A DNA stretch of 64,000 bases from assembly GCA_020744425.1 (NCBI GenBank), contig JAGMUV010000002.1, positions 1,904,501 to 1,968,500 on the forward strand, given 5' to 3'. Source of the stretch: Dactylonectria macrodidyma. Taxonomy: Eukaryota > Ascomycota > Sordariomycetes > Hypocreales > Nectriaceae. Shown here one piece after another: positions 33,220 through 43,594 of this stretch (positions within the stretch are counted from its first letter, which is position 1; each line of letters starts with the position of its first letter). A model generated the notes under the pieces. The model ran no database searches and was not told where the DNA came from. It worked only from the letters and a program-made list of their open reading frames with translations. Both the position numbers and the translations under genes were made by a program.

Positions 33220-34242
33220 TTAGAGAGCAGCCTTCAAAGCACCCTTCAACACTGTATCCAGCCATTTGCCCACCTGTCCATTGACTCCCTCCGACGCCTG
33301 CGTCAACGCCCAGTGCGACGCCTTCACCTCCCCCCTCGTCAAGTTATCAAAGTGCTTGTCCATACCCTTGGACATCGACGGCGGCAGCGCTGAATCCTCC
33401 GTCGCCGTTATAAACAGCGCGGGCATGGCAAACCTGAATTCCTTTTCCGCAATCTCCACCTCGTCTTCAAAGTTCAGCTTCCGCATGCGATACCAGTTCA
33501 GCGGGCCGCGCAGCTCAGGGGCTCCATTGCGCAAATACTGCTCTGTATAGTAGTCCAATTCCTCTTCCGAAAGCAGTGGCGGCTGTCCCAAGAGCGGCAG
33601 GTTGTCGAACTGAATGCCTTCCAGCACCTGGAAACCAGCCTCGCCATTCGGGCCTCGGGCCCCGTACAGGGCACTCAGGAACTGGCGGACCTTCTCTTTG
33701 CCCTGTAGCTTTCCCTGGACGTCGGGGCCTGCAAACTGCAACTGGTACGAGAAGTTTTTCAAGTGGCCAGCGGCAATCACAGCGTCGAGTGGGACGAAGG
33801 TTGTTGATGGTGGCGGGTATGGTGTACACACGCTGAAGACGGCCTTGATCAGCTCGGGGTACCACATGGTAAGTCTCCAAGCTACAACGCCTCCCCAGTC
33901 GTGGCCTCCGAGGATGATCTGCCCTTCACCAACAAACTTGCGAGCAAGCTCATTGATGTCCGCCGCGACGCTCTTGTACGTGTACTCCTCCAAAGCTTCC
34001 GGAGCGTCAGTCCCTCCGTAGCCAATCATGTCTGGAACGACGACTTGGAATCCCAATGACATGAAGTAGGGCACTTGGCAGCGCCATCCGAATCCCAGGT
34101 CAGGGAAGCCGTGAATTAGGACAATGGTGTCGATGGGCTCGCCTTCCGGTTTGCCAACAATGTACTTGTAGTTCTTGCCTCGAATCTGAGCCGTCTCAAT
34201 CTTGACCCGAGAGTCATTGGGCACCAGCTTTGCGGAAGACAT
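33220..34242 (-). CDS. Epoxide hydrolase, alpha/beta hydrolase fold
   Basis: Intronless, 340 residues, from MSSAKLVPND. The fold is marked by HGFPD (H44-D48, oxyanion-hole HGxP motif), GHDWGG with nucleophile D115, a cap domain with two candidate ring-opening tyrosines (in NFSYQLQF and PLNWYRM), the acid residue in ITATEDSALPP (E282 or D283) and the histidine in KASHWAL (H310). This is the soluble epoxide hydrolase layout: Asp attacks the epoxide carbon, Tyr protonates the oxygen, and His activates water to give a vicinal diol. With no signal peptide it is probably cytosolic, although the C-terminal KAAL is not a peroxisomal signal. The substrate is unknown; fatty-acid epoxides or xenobiotics are plausible. 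Haloacetate dehalogenases share the nucleophile motif but lack the tyrosine pair. Confidence 0.9.
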   Translation of the reverse strand: MSSAKLVPNDSRVKIETAQIRGKNYKYIVGKPEGEPIDTIVLIHGFPDLGFGWRCQVPYFMSLGFQVVVPDMIGYGGTDAPEALEEYTYKSVAADINELARKFVGEGQIILGGHDWGGVVAWRLTMWYPELIKAVFSVCTPYPPPSTTFVPLDAVIAAGHLKNFSYQLQFAGPDVQGKLQGKEKVRQFLSALYGARGPNGEAGFQVLEGIQFDNLPLLGQPPLLSEEELDYYTEQYLRNGAPELRGPLNWYRMRKLNFEDEVEIAEKEFRFAMPALFITATEDSALPPSMSKGMDKHFDNLTRGEVKASHWALTQASEGVNGQVGKWLDTVLKGALKAAL

Positions 34243-35301
34243 AATTCTCTTCCTCTACTTGAGACGATTTGATGTGTTTTGTTATCTAGTCAGGTGTAAG
34301 TATAGGTGGAGACATGAGAACCCAATTTGGAGGCCGAGCAAGGCATGTAACGCCATGCTTGTGTAGGTAGGGAGATGGGTAGACCCCAAACAACCTATCA
34401 ACCAACATGCCCAGACAGGATAACTTACGTGATGGCTGTGGTCAAAAAGCCGACCAGATGAGGTTCTTAGCGGTTTTTAAGCAAACAAAAGGGCTCTTTT
34501 TCGTTTGTTAGAGCCTACGAGAACCAAGTGCAAGAAGAGGAACAAAGCACGAAGCTGATGATCAAATCAGCCTCGGGACTAGAAGACAATGCGCGATGTT
34601 TATATACGTCTTGACGTGTCTAATGGGCGCGGATTCCGGTCTCCGAAGCAAGGTCAACGGTTCAATGCAATGTGGGACGCAGCATTCGGGTTGAAGACGC
34701 TAGGTGGGGGAGCCGAGGCTCAACTCGGAGGGACTTCCCATCCTGTCTATCACCGGCGCCAATGACGCCAGGGCCGGCAGGTGTGTCGCTATGTCCGGGC
34801 GTTTGCGATGAGCGGTAAAGCGGTAATAAGTGTGTGCTATGGGGTGAAACATTTGTTTCGCTGTTTTGTAAGACCGAAAGCTTGTTGCAAAAGACAGCAC
34901 CGCCGTTGAAGACAGTGGGGATGGGTTCCGCAAGTACAAGAGGCGGGCCGATCGTACGTCATGAGAATCGCCGAGGCAGTCCTTTTTGCCCCCAAGAGGA
35001 CCCTGCTATAGTTAGTACCTATCATGTTATGACAACAATCATGTCAGTGGATCATCATCAGGAGCATTGAAAAAGTAGTTTGGTATCTTGAGGTGGAAAC
35101 CTCTGGCGGTAACAAAAACAAGCAGCCATTACTGCATACAATTCACCCCACCCATCGGTAGGTCATGCCGTCCATTAAAACACCAGTTCAAGTAATAAAT
35201 CCCCATCAAATCTTCATGAAAAGTTCCAATAAATTGCCACGTGATCGTACGAAGTTCGTGGCCGAGAAATAATGATAAATCGTGCTGGATGGTGAACATG
35301 A
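34243..35301. other. Intergenic region between the epoxide hydrolase and pinin-like genes
   Basis: A 1.06-kb gap: promoter of the epoxide hydrolase gene (minus strand, upstream of 34242) and 3' region of the pinin-like gene. A TAGGTAGG word lies at about 34364. No gene seen. Confidence 0.4.
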
Positions 35302-36308
35302 TCAATAGATGACCATGTCTTCATCCACTTCCTCCAATACATCGGCCGACTCGTCGTGATGGTGGTTATGATGATGATGGTGTTGATTATGCTCTTTGTC
35401 TGGAGCATTCGCTGGCTGCTCGGAGCCATTGGTGCTCCGCGCAGGCTTCTCGGTGGAATCCTCGATAGGTGGTGCCGACACAGGAATTTCTTCAGGGGTT
35501 GCAGACCGAGCGGATCGAGAAGGTCGTCCGTTGTCTCTCTCATGCCATTCCTTCCGCGCATTAAAAGCCTCCAATTCTTTCTGGACGGCCAGTTTCGCAT
35601 TGTAAAGTTGGTCGCCGATCTCGTCTTCTTGGTCCGCCGTAAGTTTCCAAGGAAGATAACACTGATATATGGTTAGCACAAGAGATGAGTGAGCAAGTAG
35701 ATTTCACGAAAACATACAATCTGGGGGTGTGACTTTGTTTTTAGAAACTTCGCCACAGCGAGCATCTTGAAGTGCTTGTTCCGCATCTGGATCCCAGGGT
35801 TAGCTCTCAATATCTGACCATATCTCCAACATCCTGAACTCACCACTTCCTCATCAAACACGACCTGCTCTGACCTCCGAACTTCGGTTAAGCGTGATAG
35901 TTTCTCGGCCCTCTCCTTGTCGTCCACAGCTCTTTGCTTCTGCTGCCGTTCTTTTTGTCGCCGCTCGATCTCGAGACGTCGCTTCTGCTGCGAGCTGCCC
36001 GTCGTCTGGCTCAGGGTGCTAAGCAGCCCACCGAACAGGCGCTTCCCGCGCTTTTTCTCTTCTTGGGTCGCGGACTTGCGGCGATCGTAGTCGGCGTTCG
36101 TAGCGCTTCCGTGAGAGTCGCGGCGGTTTGGCGGCGAGTCCCGTCTTGATCGTCTGTGAGCATGGTCGGCCTCGTCGTCATCGTGCCTCGTTCGCTTTGG
36201 TGAGGTGTCTCGGTCGCTGTCTCGAGATGCCTTTCTTTTGAGGCCTTCTGGTTCAGCTACATCGCGGGGCAGCTCATCCACCACTGGATTTACAAAGGCT
36301 CCGTCCAT
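35302..36308 (-). CDS. Pinin/SDK/memA-domain splicing protein
   Basis: Exons 36308-35844, 35786-35718 and 35661-35302 (introns 57 and 56 bp) give 297 residues. The N-terminal third is RS-like, rich in Arg, Asp and Ser (RRSRRDSPPNRRDS). The core GKRLFGGLLSTLSQ, then QQKRRLEIERRQKERQQKQR and FDEEVMRNKHFKMLAVAKFLKTKSHPQICYLPWKLT, is the pinin/SDK/memA conserved region. The junctions DEEV-MRNKH and HPQI-CYLPW are restored by splicing. The tail ends with a His/Asn tract (NQHHHHHNHHHDES) and an acidic patch. Pinin is an exon-junction-complex-associated splicing factor; fungal members are presumed nuclear splicing or mRNA-export proteins. It is divergent from rds3, with 510 bp between start codons. 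Confidence 0.9.
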
Positions 36309-36818
36309 TGGGTGTTGCCTGTGACTGGGTTAGCAAGTGGCATGAGCGTTCCAGGATCAGGCTGCATGCATACTCCTCTACAGCGGCCATGTCGAATCGT
36401 GGCAGGTGTTAGATGGCTGTCGCATGAGCTGGAAGTCTCGGATTATGGTCGCAGGGTATTTCACACGGAAATTCCAGCGCAAGCAGCCGGTAAGAACGAT
36501 AGGCGCATAGATCGGTGCTTGTTGAGGCTGAAGATCAAGTCCAAGGGTGGGACTTTGGAACGGCCGAGTCGTCGACTTCGAGCTTCTGAAAGTGGCACCA
36601 GCCACATCGGCCCCGCTTTGGTTCATCCATATGTGCCGCTCTGATTGGCTCATGCGTCCAGACGCCTCTCGAACTCGTCCGAACGCCGCGGCAAGGCTGA
36701 GAAATCTCCATCGGGCGTCCATCTCCAAGCACTCAGTACCCAGGACGTCCTCTGTTTCTTCACCCACACAGCATCTCGACACGACCCTTCCACTGCATCG
36801 ACCTCAGATTCTATCGCC
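36309..36818. promoter_or_regulatory. Divergent promoter of the pinin-like gene and rds3
   Basis: A 510-bp region between two head-to-head start codons of splicing genes. No strong palindrome is visible. The 80 bp before rds3 are pyrimidine-rich, as in a start region. Because it is short, the two genes probably share promoter elements. Confidence 0.55.
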
Positions 36819-37260
36819 ATGTCTCGTCATCACCCGTAAGCTCAAAATTCCGTCCCAGAGAACGACTTGTTGCTAACATTCCCCCCCAGCGATCTCGTCA
36901 TGTGCCGCAAGACGGCAGGCATTGCCATCGGCCGCCTTTGCGACAAGTGTGACGGCAAATGCCCCGTATGCGATTCCTACGTCCGACCCACTACCCTCGT
37001 CCGAATCTGCGACGAGTGCAGTTTCGGAAACTATCAGAACAAATGCGTCGTGTGCGGCGGCGAAGGCATCTCGGATGCCTTCTACTGCTTCGAGTGCACG
37101 CGACTCGAGAAGGATCGCGATGGCTGTCCCAAGATTATCAATCTGGGTAGTTCAAGGACAGATGTGAGTTGGCGTTACCCCTCATTCCCACGGACGAATA
37201 CTGATAGAAATCTCTTAGTTATTCTATCAAAAGAAGACGAACAGGACAACGAATTATTAA
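36819..37260 (+). CDS. rds3: Rds3/PHF5A, SF3b subunit of U2 snRNP
   Basis: Exons 36819-36835 (17 nt), 36890-37163 and 37219-37260 give 110 residues, the standard length. The spliced start is [20 protein letters not shown]. Three zinc sites come from paired CxxC motifs: [33 protein letters not shown] and [17 protein letters not shown]. The C-terminus [18 protein letters not shown] replaces the lysine-rich end of animal PHF5A. The protein is a knot-like zinc-finger scaffold that holds SF3B1 around the branch-site adenosine and is essential in yeast. The first exon codes for only five full codons, so the gene depends on accurate splicing of a product that splicing itself needs. Retaining the last intron keeps the frame open (see Findings). 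Confidence 0.95.
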
Positions 37261-37549
37261 CGAAGTGGCGACCTGGGTTGGGTCATTGGTTGTTATGGTT
37301 GCGGGACAAAAGCGGGCTTCGTTGCCTCGCATCGATGGCGTTTGGCGCGCTGACAGGATAGAAAAATGCCTCTGTGAACATCTAGCTGCTATTGGGATAC
37401 AATAAATGTGATGCATTTTCAGTGATTATATTGTAAGTGACATAACGTTGACATTTTGTTTCTGTGATTACCCTATCTGACTGAATGTACAACCCATCCA
37501 AACTCCTCATGATGCATGAAAGGATATTATGGTACAAAAAACACGAAAC

Positions 37550-39000
37550 TCAAATATAAGTGACTTTGACTCCCATCCCAGCAGTGGCTTTGACCTTATT
37601 CCACGAAGCACCCAGTATCCGCTGCACCCGTTCGCGAATACCTCTATGGCCGAGCATGAGGATGAAGCCCGCGATGAACGCCAGTAATCTCACGAGCAGC
37701 ATCGGATTGGCGTTAAATGACATGCCGAGCTGCTCAATCACATTGCGCAGTCGCATGATGATCATTGATGCACGCGAGGTCAGTGTTGGCGCTGCCACAG
37801 CCTTACCATTTGGCCTCTTGGCTTGCCGGGATGAAGCGGCCGAGGGTGATCGTGCAGGTCGGTTCCTACTCACCGGTGTAGGGCTCGGCGCTTCCTCGAC
37901 ACCATAGTCGACTTCGCTCCCTTCTCTCAGGGACCGCTCCTCTCGCAGAGATCGCTCTTCCTCTATCCTCTTCCGCTCCCTCTCCTCGTTCTCAGCACGT
38001 AATCTCTTGGCCTCTTCGATCTCCTTTCGAAGCTCCTCCTCTTGCCGCTCGCGTTCCTCATTGGCCAGTCTCTCCTGTTCCTCCTGCTCTTCACGGAGAC
38101 TCTGTAGGGCTTGGAGGAAGGCTTCCCGGCGTTCATCATCCAGGACGGGGCTCACACTGATGAACTCGCGAGCGTAGTCCCACTCATTGTTGCGCAAAAG
38201 TACATGCAGCGTGTATAGCTCGAGGATCTTGACTCTTGAGCTAAGATCTCTTGGGGTATTGGCACCACTCGCACCCTTGGCCGGTGATCGATAGCGATTG
38301 GGCATGCGCGAGTCGGGAGTAGGGGAGTCGCCAAGTCGCCCAGCGATATCAAGGTTGGGGGTACTGCAAGCAGCGAGATAGGCCTCGAGCTTCTTTTGGT
38401 TGAATAGTTGGTCGCGGGCATGTGCTAGTAACAAGGTCGCGCTGTCTGAGTCAGTAGACGGTCATGGACCCTCAGACAGACACATTCCAGAACTCACAGA
38501 TTGATGACCACCTCTGAATCAACGTCGCCTTCGACGCCGTGGTAACCGTTTCTCGCAACCTCATCCCAGACCTCTCCATCACGGACCTTGGTGCAAAGTG
38601 CCCTCCACTCCTGGTTTCCAAAGGCATCCTTGCCCTCTTCGGGTTCCAACTCGACAATGGCATTTAGGATGGTCAAATAGAGGCTCCAGACCTTGACCCG
38701 AGAAGTCTTAGAAGCACGCGCCACCGGTGCGAGCTCGCCATCTTCGACAGGGTGAGAAACGGTAAGGAGAGGGAGGAGCGTAGTCAGGGCCTCGGGCAGA
38801 CGACGCGTGAGGAAGAGTGTGGATGCTTGGCGGTATGTCTTTGAGATTTGGGAGGGCTGGCGGGACGAGGTGGACGATGCCGAAGCCGACGTGAGAGTAG
38901 AAGAGATCGGGGCGGCCCAGATACTGTTGGAGAGGCCTCGAGGGCCAACAGGTGTCGTCGGCAACGGACTGAAGCCGTTGTAGTGGCCCTTGGTAGACAT
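37550..39000 (-). CDS. pex26: Pex26-like peroxin, tail-anchored
   Basis: Exons 39000-38498 and 38441-37550 (intron 56 bp) give 464 residues. After a Ser/Pro-rich start there is a helical block ([20 protein letters not shown], then a TPR-like run through [16 protein letters not shown]). A second helical segment ([25 protein letters not shown]) follows, then a highly charged coiled coil of about 75 residues ([21 protein letters not shown] and onward). A single hydrophobic helix ([17 protein letters not shown], about 411-432) ends 32 residues before a basic C-terminus, the layout of a tail anchor. This matches the Pex26-type peroxin of filamentous fungi, the peroxisomal membrane anchor for the Pex1/Pex6 AAA complex. 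Recognition is by architecture and partial memory of the family; a Get2-like receptor or another tail-anchored coiled-coil protein remains possible. Confidence 0.6.
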
Positions 39001-40540
39001 GGCGATGGAGTGTGTCGGGGGTAGAGTGGCTGTTGACAGGTGACGGTCAGGTCAAGCGGAGCTCGGGACGGACATGGAAGCGATTCCGACGACGATGGCT
39101 CTCGCGAGGTCGGCGGTCAGAGGACGATCAGCGGTCAGCGGCGGGTACGGATCGAGAGGCAAACGCGCAGACGGGCGAGATCAATTGATCAAATGGAGTG
39201 AGGAGGTGATAATAAGATGCGGTGGCATGTCGCCGTGGGGAAGCAAGGAGATGGGCGCACGCGTCAGGCTGGGAAGCAAGGCCTGTGACATGTGGTTCAA
39301 CATGCCAGCCAGCCAGAAAGCGAGCGAGGCGGGCATTTTTTTTCACGGCCAGCCATTTAGCCTCGGCACCTGGACGGGCTCTACAAGTCAGCTGCCCACT
39401 CGCTGTATCTTTCCGCTGTAGCTTTCGTAGTGGACGAGGATACGCTAATTGGCGTGAGGCTACAGGGGGGGTTAGGGGTGCCGAGGGCGCAGGGGTCAAA
39501 CCCCCGGGGCAGGCCGAGGCCAGCGGCTTGCCGATGGATGAGATGAACTCGGAGCTCTGTCGGGAGCTGTTAGATGGTACCTGCATCCCAACAAACCATT
39601 CCCTGCTTCAGGTGGCCTTTTAGTGGCTGCCAGCAGATCCTCAGCGGGCCTCAGTGAACATCGGTCAAGTCTGAGCGCTGTATACCCTTAACCTCCGCCT
39701 AGAGCATCGAAGGTTCTCCCGAAACTCTCTCGTGCTCCTCCGCATTCCAACAAGGAAACACGGAGATCACGAACCCATTCTGGCATATCACATTGCCCCT
39801 ATCGGGTTCGCGATGGAGGGTGGCTCATTTCCATTTCCCCAGGCATCGTCATTGTCGCCGGGTCTTCCCTACGGTCTTGTCACAAGCCTTTCTCTTGTTT
39901 CCGTCTATAAAAACTGTTTGATACAATCTTAGGCCAAAAGTCTCCGCACACTCCCACCTTTACAGCAGAAAAATACATGTTGTTTTAAAAATGTAATAAC
40001 CCACACTCCGCCTCCTCCAGCTCATGTGCACGCAAGATTGCTTCGGTCTTCGGTGTTGAAGCCTCGACCCACGTGCATCTCCAGTGCTATGAGCCGATAG
40101 GTCAATTTGCGGACTTCTTTCCGGATAACTTGGATGGAGATTCCATGACTTCCCGAATAAATACAGCCACAGGGCCAGTTGCAAACCCAAAAACAACAAC
40201 ATTGATACATTGGTGTGGGTTTTAAGCTGCGCCTCCAGTTGGCTAACCCTCCTCATCTAATCACTAGCCTACTAACAATGAGGAAGTTGACATGCATCTG
40301 CGATACAATCCACCCAAAAGCAAGTATGCTGGGGCGTCATGTTTGGCCATAGTACGGCTTCTATTCGTTCCATCAAAATAGGCATGCTTACGCGTGTGGA
40401 GTGCCCACAATCGCGGCCTGCACAATACCATGCGTTGGTACCTATCGTCATAAACGCCGTTCATCCGAAAACAAATCCTCCCGAAGATGAATGCCGAAAT
40501 CCCAAACAAACACAAGAAAAGCTCCAGCATGCTATGCATA
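39001..40540. other. Intergenic region between the Pex26-like gene and the haspin 3' end
   Basis: The first ~450 bp are the promoter side of the Pex26-like gene. The rest is 3' of haspin. Two short minus-strand frames with hydrophobic stretches sit here (40539-40264 and about 40256-39960); the first is listed as a low-confidence ORF. No other gene seen. Confidence 0.35.
40264..40539 (-). CDS. Possible small membrane-protein ORF directly after haspin
   Basis: A 91-codon frame begins with an ATG one base after the haspin stop codon, on the same strand. Its N-terminus MHSMLELFLCLFGISAFIFG is a plausible membrane helix. The rest (RICFRMNGVYDDRYQRMV) looks moderately protein-like for about 50 residues and then loses character. 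A good donor, GTAAGC, follows codon 47, so a spliced version is possible. It may equally be haspin 3' UTR. No family recognised. Confidence 0.2.
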   Translation of the reverse strand: MHSMLELFLCLFGISAFIFGRICFRMNGVYDDRYQRMVLCRPRLWALHTRKHAYFDGTNRSRTMAKHDAPAYLLLGGLYRRCMSTSSLLVG

Positions 40541-42229
40541 CTAAGTCGGTTGTTTTCGGGATGACCTTCGCAATGATGTCCCCGCCTGAGATGCTTTGAT
40601 GTCCTCCTTTGGGATCTCCCGTGGGGCGATGATGCTATCCTCCCGCTCAAGCATCGAGTCTTCTACTCCATTGAGCTGCCCCTGCGTCATCCAGCCAGAT
40701 TCCACAGCAAAGCAGACTACATCTGCCGCGCTTCCGAAGCACGGTACACTCTCCTTGGCTTCTGGGTTCAGATACGTCCACATTTCCTTCGTCTCTTTCT
40801 TGAAACCCGCCAGTTCCTTCTTGTCGCCTGCAAAGTGGCCAATCAGATACTCGTACAGGTATGCCAGCCAAAGCACGTTAGTATACGGGGCGAAGGCGCT
40901 CCAGGATAGAGGGCCGTCAATGCCCTTGGCGTACGGTGTGTTGTGAGCCTCAGGGGGGAGGCACTTTCGGTCTGCTCGTAGAAAGAAAGATCGCATCTGG
41001 CGATATACTTTGCATTGGGGTGCATGCGTGCTGGTGAAGAGACCGAGGTCCCTTTCCAAATCAAAAGCCACCGGCTCCGCGTCGTCAATGGACAAATCCT
41101 CAGCTCGTGAGAGTCCGTAGTCTAAAATGGTAATATCTAGACCCGAGAACCCAAAGAAGCCCTCGGATCTTGGTCCCGCCTCTTTGGGTGGTCGCCTTTG
41201 CTTGATGCACAAGTTGCCTTCATGGAGATCGCGGTGCTACCTGAGTCAGTCGGATTTCTCCCAGCTCAACACATACAAACATACCTCAAACATAACCAGG
41301 TCCTCGGCCCTTGCCAGTGCAATCGCCTCCAGGAAGAAAATATCCCAGAGTTGGAAGGCACTGTCCAGCTTCCAGTCCTCCAGCGCCTTTCCGGCATCGC
41401 CCAATTCTACAACCAGGAACCGTGTCTCGTCGAGATATCGACTCGGGGAAGGGTAGAACTGTGCTCTGTCCGCGTCCTGCCGCTTCATTTTCTTTTGAAA
41501 TTTTTGGTGTGTGTCAAGAAGTTCCGGGGTAGTCTTCCCTTGAACCACGTACCGCTCTTTGTAGACGACGAATCCAGGAATATCGGCCAACCACTCGGAA
41601 ATCTGCAATTCGCCATGGATGTCCTCCTCGGAATGAGGCTCTTCGTCCACAAGACCAGATCGAACTTGAGCTTTAGTTTGGGGCTTAATTGGCGATGGTA
41701 GTCGAATGACTTTGATAATGCTTGTTCCACGGTCGTTGGTGACACGATATACTTCAGCGAAAGACGCCTCCGCGATCTTGTCTATCTTATCTCCGGGGGG
41801 GCATACATCACCCCATGCCAGAGTTCGCAGCTGTGCTTCCCGATGTGCCTCTTCTGATATTGGCTCTTCATCGGTTTTGACGTTCTGTGTTTGAGTCTCC
41901 GGCTCCGACTCCGGGATCTCGGTTTGTGGAGTATCATTTGTGTCTGGCTCGGATGGCGCTTGGTCTTTCACCTTGCAAATTTCCTCCACTGGTTGGTCTT
42001 CGACAATGAGTGGCACATGTTTCAACTTTCGAGGAGATCTTATGGGAAGTGCTTCTTCTCCGATTTTGAGTGAAGATACACCTTCCGTTAAAGACTCCAA
42101 TTGGTCCTTCGGAGTGTTGGGCTCTGGCTGCCTACGAATCGGGCTCTGAGGCAATTCCGCGAACAGCCGTTCAGCTTTGGATCTCTTGGACGGCTTTCCG
42201 TACTTTCGGGCAGTAGTTGTTCGCGACAT
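40541..42229 (-). CDS. Haspin-like serine/threonine kinase
   Basis: Exons 42229-41285 and 41236-40541 (intron 48 bp ending GTAG) give 546 residues. I chose MSRTTTARKYGKPSKRSK at 42229, a basic nuclear-localisation-like start; the ATG at 42298 is weaker. Residues 1-130 are disordered and acidic. The kinase domain has a degenerate glycine loop (KIAEASFAEVYRV), the ATP lysine K173 in SIIKVIRLP, the catalytic loop HRDLHEGN at 316-323 right at the exon junction, and a DYG metal motif at 354-356 instead of DFG. DYG, together with the insert QRRPPKEAG and the C-terminal helical part, is typical of haspin. Haspin phosphorylates histone H3 Thr3 in mitosis, creating the docking mark for the chromosomal passenger complex. 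The tail SLRRSSRKQPT is basic. Confidence 0.9.
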
Positions 42230-43594
42230 GTCGACAATGAGGCTGTGGGCAATTAAGCAATCTGACTCCTTCACGTTGATGACACTCCTTGACGGCACGC
42301 CCTATGAATCGGTTACCAGGGTTGGCACGGTAACGGGCCACATGCAAGACCCAATCAGGTGAGACATTCATGAGGTAAGTGGGCCGATATCTCAGGTCGA
42401 ATGTCCGGATGGACAGATGTTTTCGCCTTCAGTCCTTCCAGAACAATTTCAGGTTTTTAGGCTGGATGAGACCTGCCTATGAGTGGCAGACGAGTATTTA
42501 GAAGAACCAGAGAAGCTGCTCCTCTCTCAGCACCGGTCTGCGTTCCCAATGGCAGTCCTGGCAAACCATGGTCCAAAACCTACCGTAAACTGCGGAATTA
42601 TTTCTTTCCTCACTATCCAAACCTTTGTCCATATAAGCCATAACGGGGGCGGCAATGTCTTGAAATCCAGCGGCCGAGATCGAGGGTCGCAGAACGCCAC
42701 TTGACTTCTGCAGGTGGCTGCAGGGTAGACGAGGGAGCCTAAAGTGTGTACTATGTACACTTAGAAGCCAGCAAGGGGCAAGAAATACACCACAACAACG
42801 TTGAGGCATCAACATCCCTTCTTCCTTCATAAGTAACATTAGAATATAAATCGTGGATAAATTAGGCAGCCTCGGTAACGAATTTATTATCTTATTTATT
42901 TATTTAATTCAATACATACTTTAGGTACTACTTATTTCTCAGAACAGGAATCGGTTTAGTGGCCTAGAAGATGTCAATTGGTGTGTGGGGTTTCCACCCC
43001 CCCCCCGAGGTCCAGGTGCCCTGGAGTTTTGACTGGACCAATTAACTATAGCTAACATGTTTGATCTTACACAGCCTTATCTGTCAATCTAATACGCGAA
43101 CTCGATCATTTTCCGCAGAAGCGTGTGGAATATGCATTGTTAATTCAACGGGTGTGGGGAAGAAATGGCGTGACTAAGCCCCTCCCTGTCGACAAGTGCG
43201 ACGTTATTGCAGGGCAGAGAATAGAAAGAGATTGACAGACGTGATGTCCTGCTCGAAACACGAAGAAACCAACCCACAAGACGAAACCGGTTAGAAGAAA
43301 CATAGAACACATGAATGTGAGGTTGAGGCTGTCACTGTCTCATGTAAGTGGTCATGATGTCTCAATGGGAACAAAGGTTACCTCATTCAATGGCACATGG
43401 CCATGATGGGAACGAACGAGAGTGATGCATGCATGCCCCAGATTGTCGGGCCTGTTCGCCCCACTCTTTCCGTCCACATTGAGCAGGAGCTCTAGGAGCC
43501 CACTCCTCCAGATTTCTAACCTCCTGTTGGCGTGGCCACAACCTCCTCTTCCCTCTCCTCAAGGCTCAAGCTTCCTCCGTCATCAACTGCGACC
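42230..43594. other. Divergent intergenic region between haspin and the CCDC47-like gene
   Basis: A 1.36-kb gap. It contains an AT-rich patch at about 42836-42960 (runs of TTATTTATT) and a 9-base C run near 43000. A minus-strand frame (42839-42498) has a partly protein-like stretch but no family resemblance. An in-frame ATG at 43532 precedes the chosen start of the next gene. Confidence 0.4.

Noticed and set aside
42498..42839. 113-codon minus-strand ORF between haspin and the CCDC47-like gene
   Set aside because: Only a short part looks protein-like; no family, no splice-consistent extension.
43532..43594. Longer N-terminus for the CCDC47-like protein
   Set aside because: The 21 added residues are Ser/Thr low-complexity and the family starts at MAEYLKK-like sequence.
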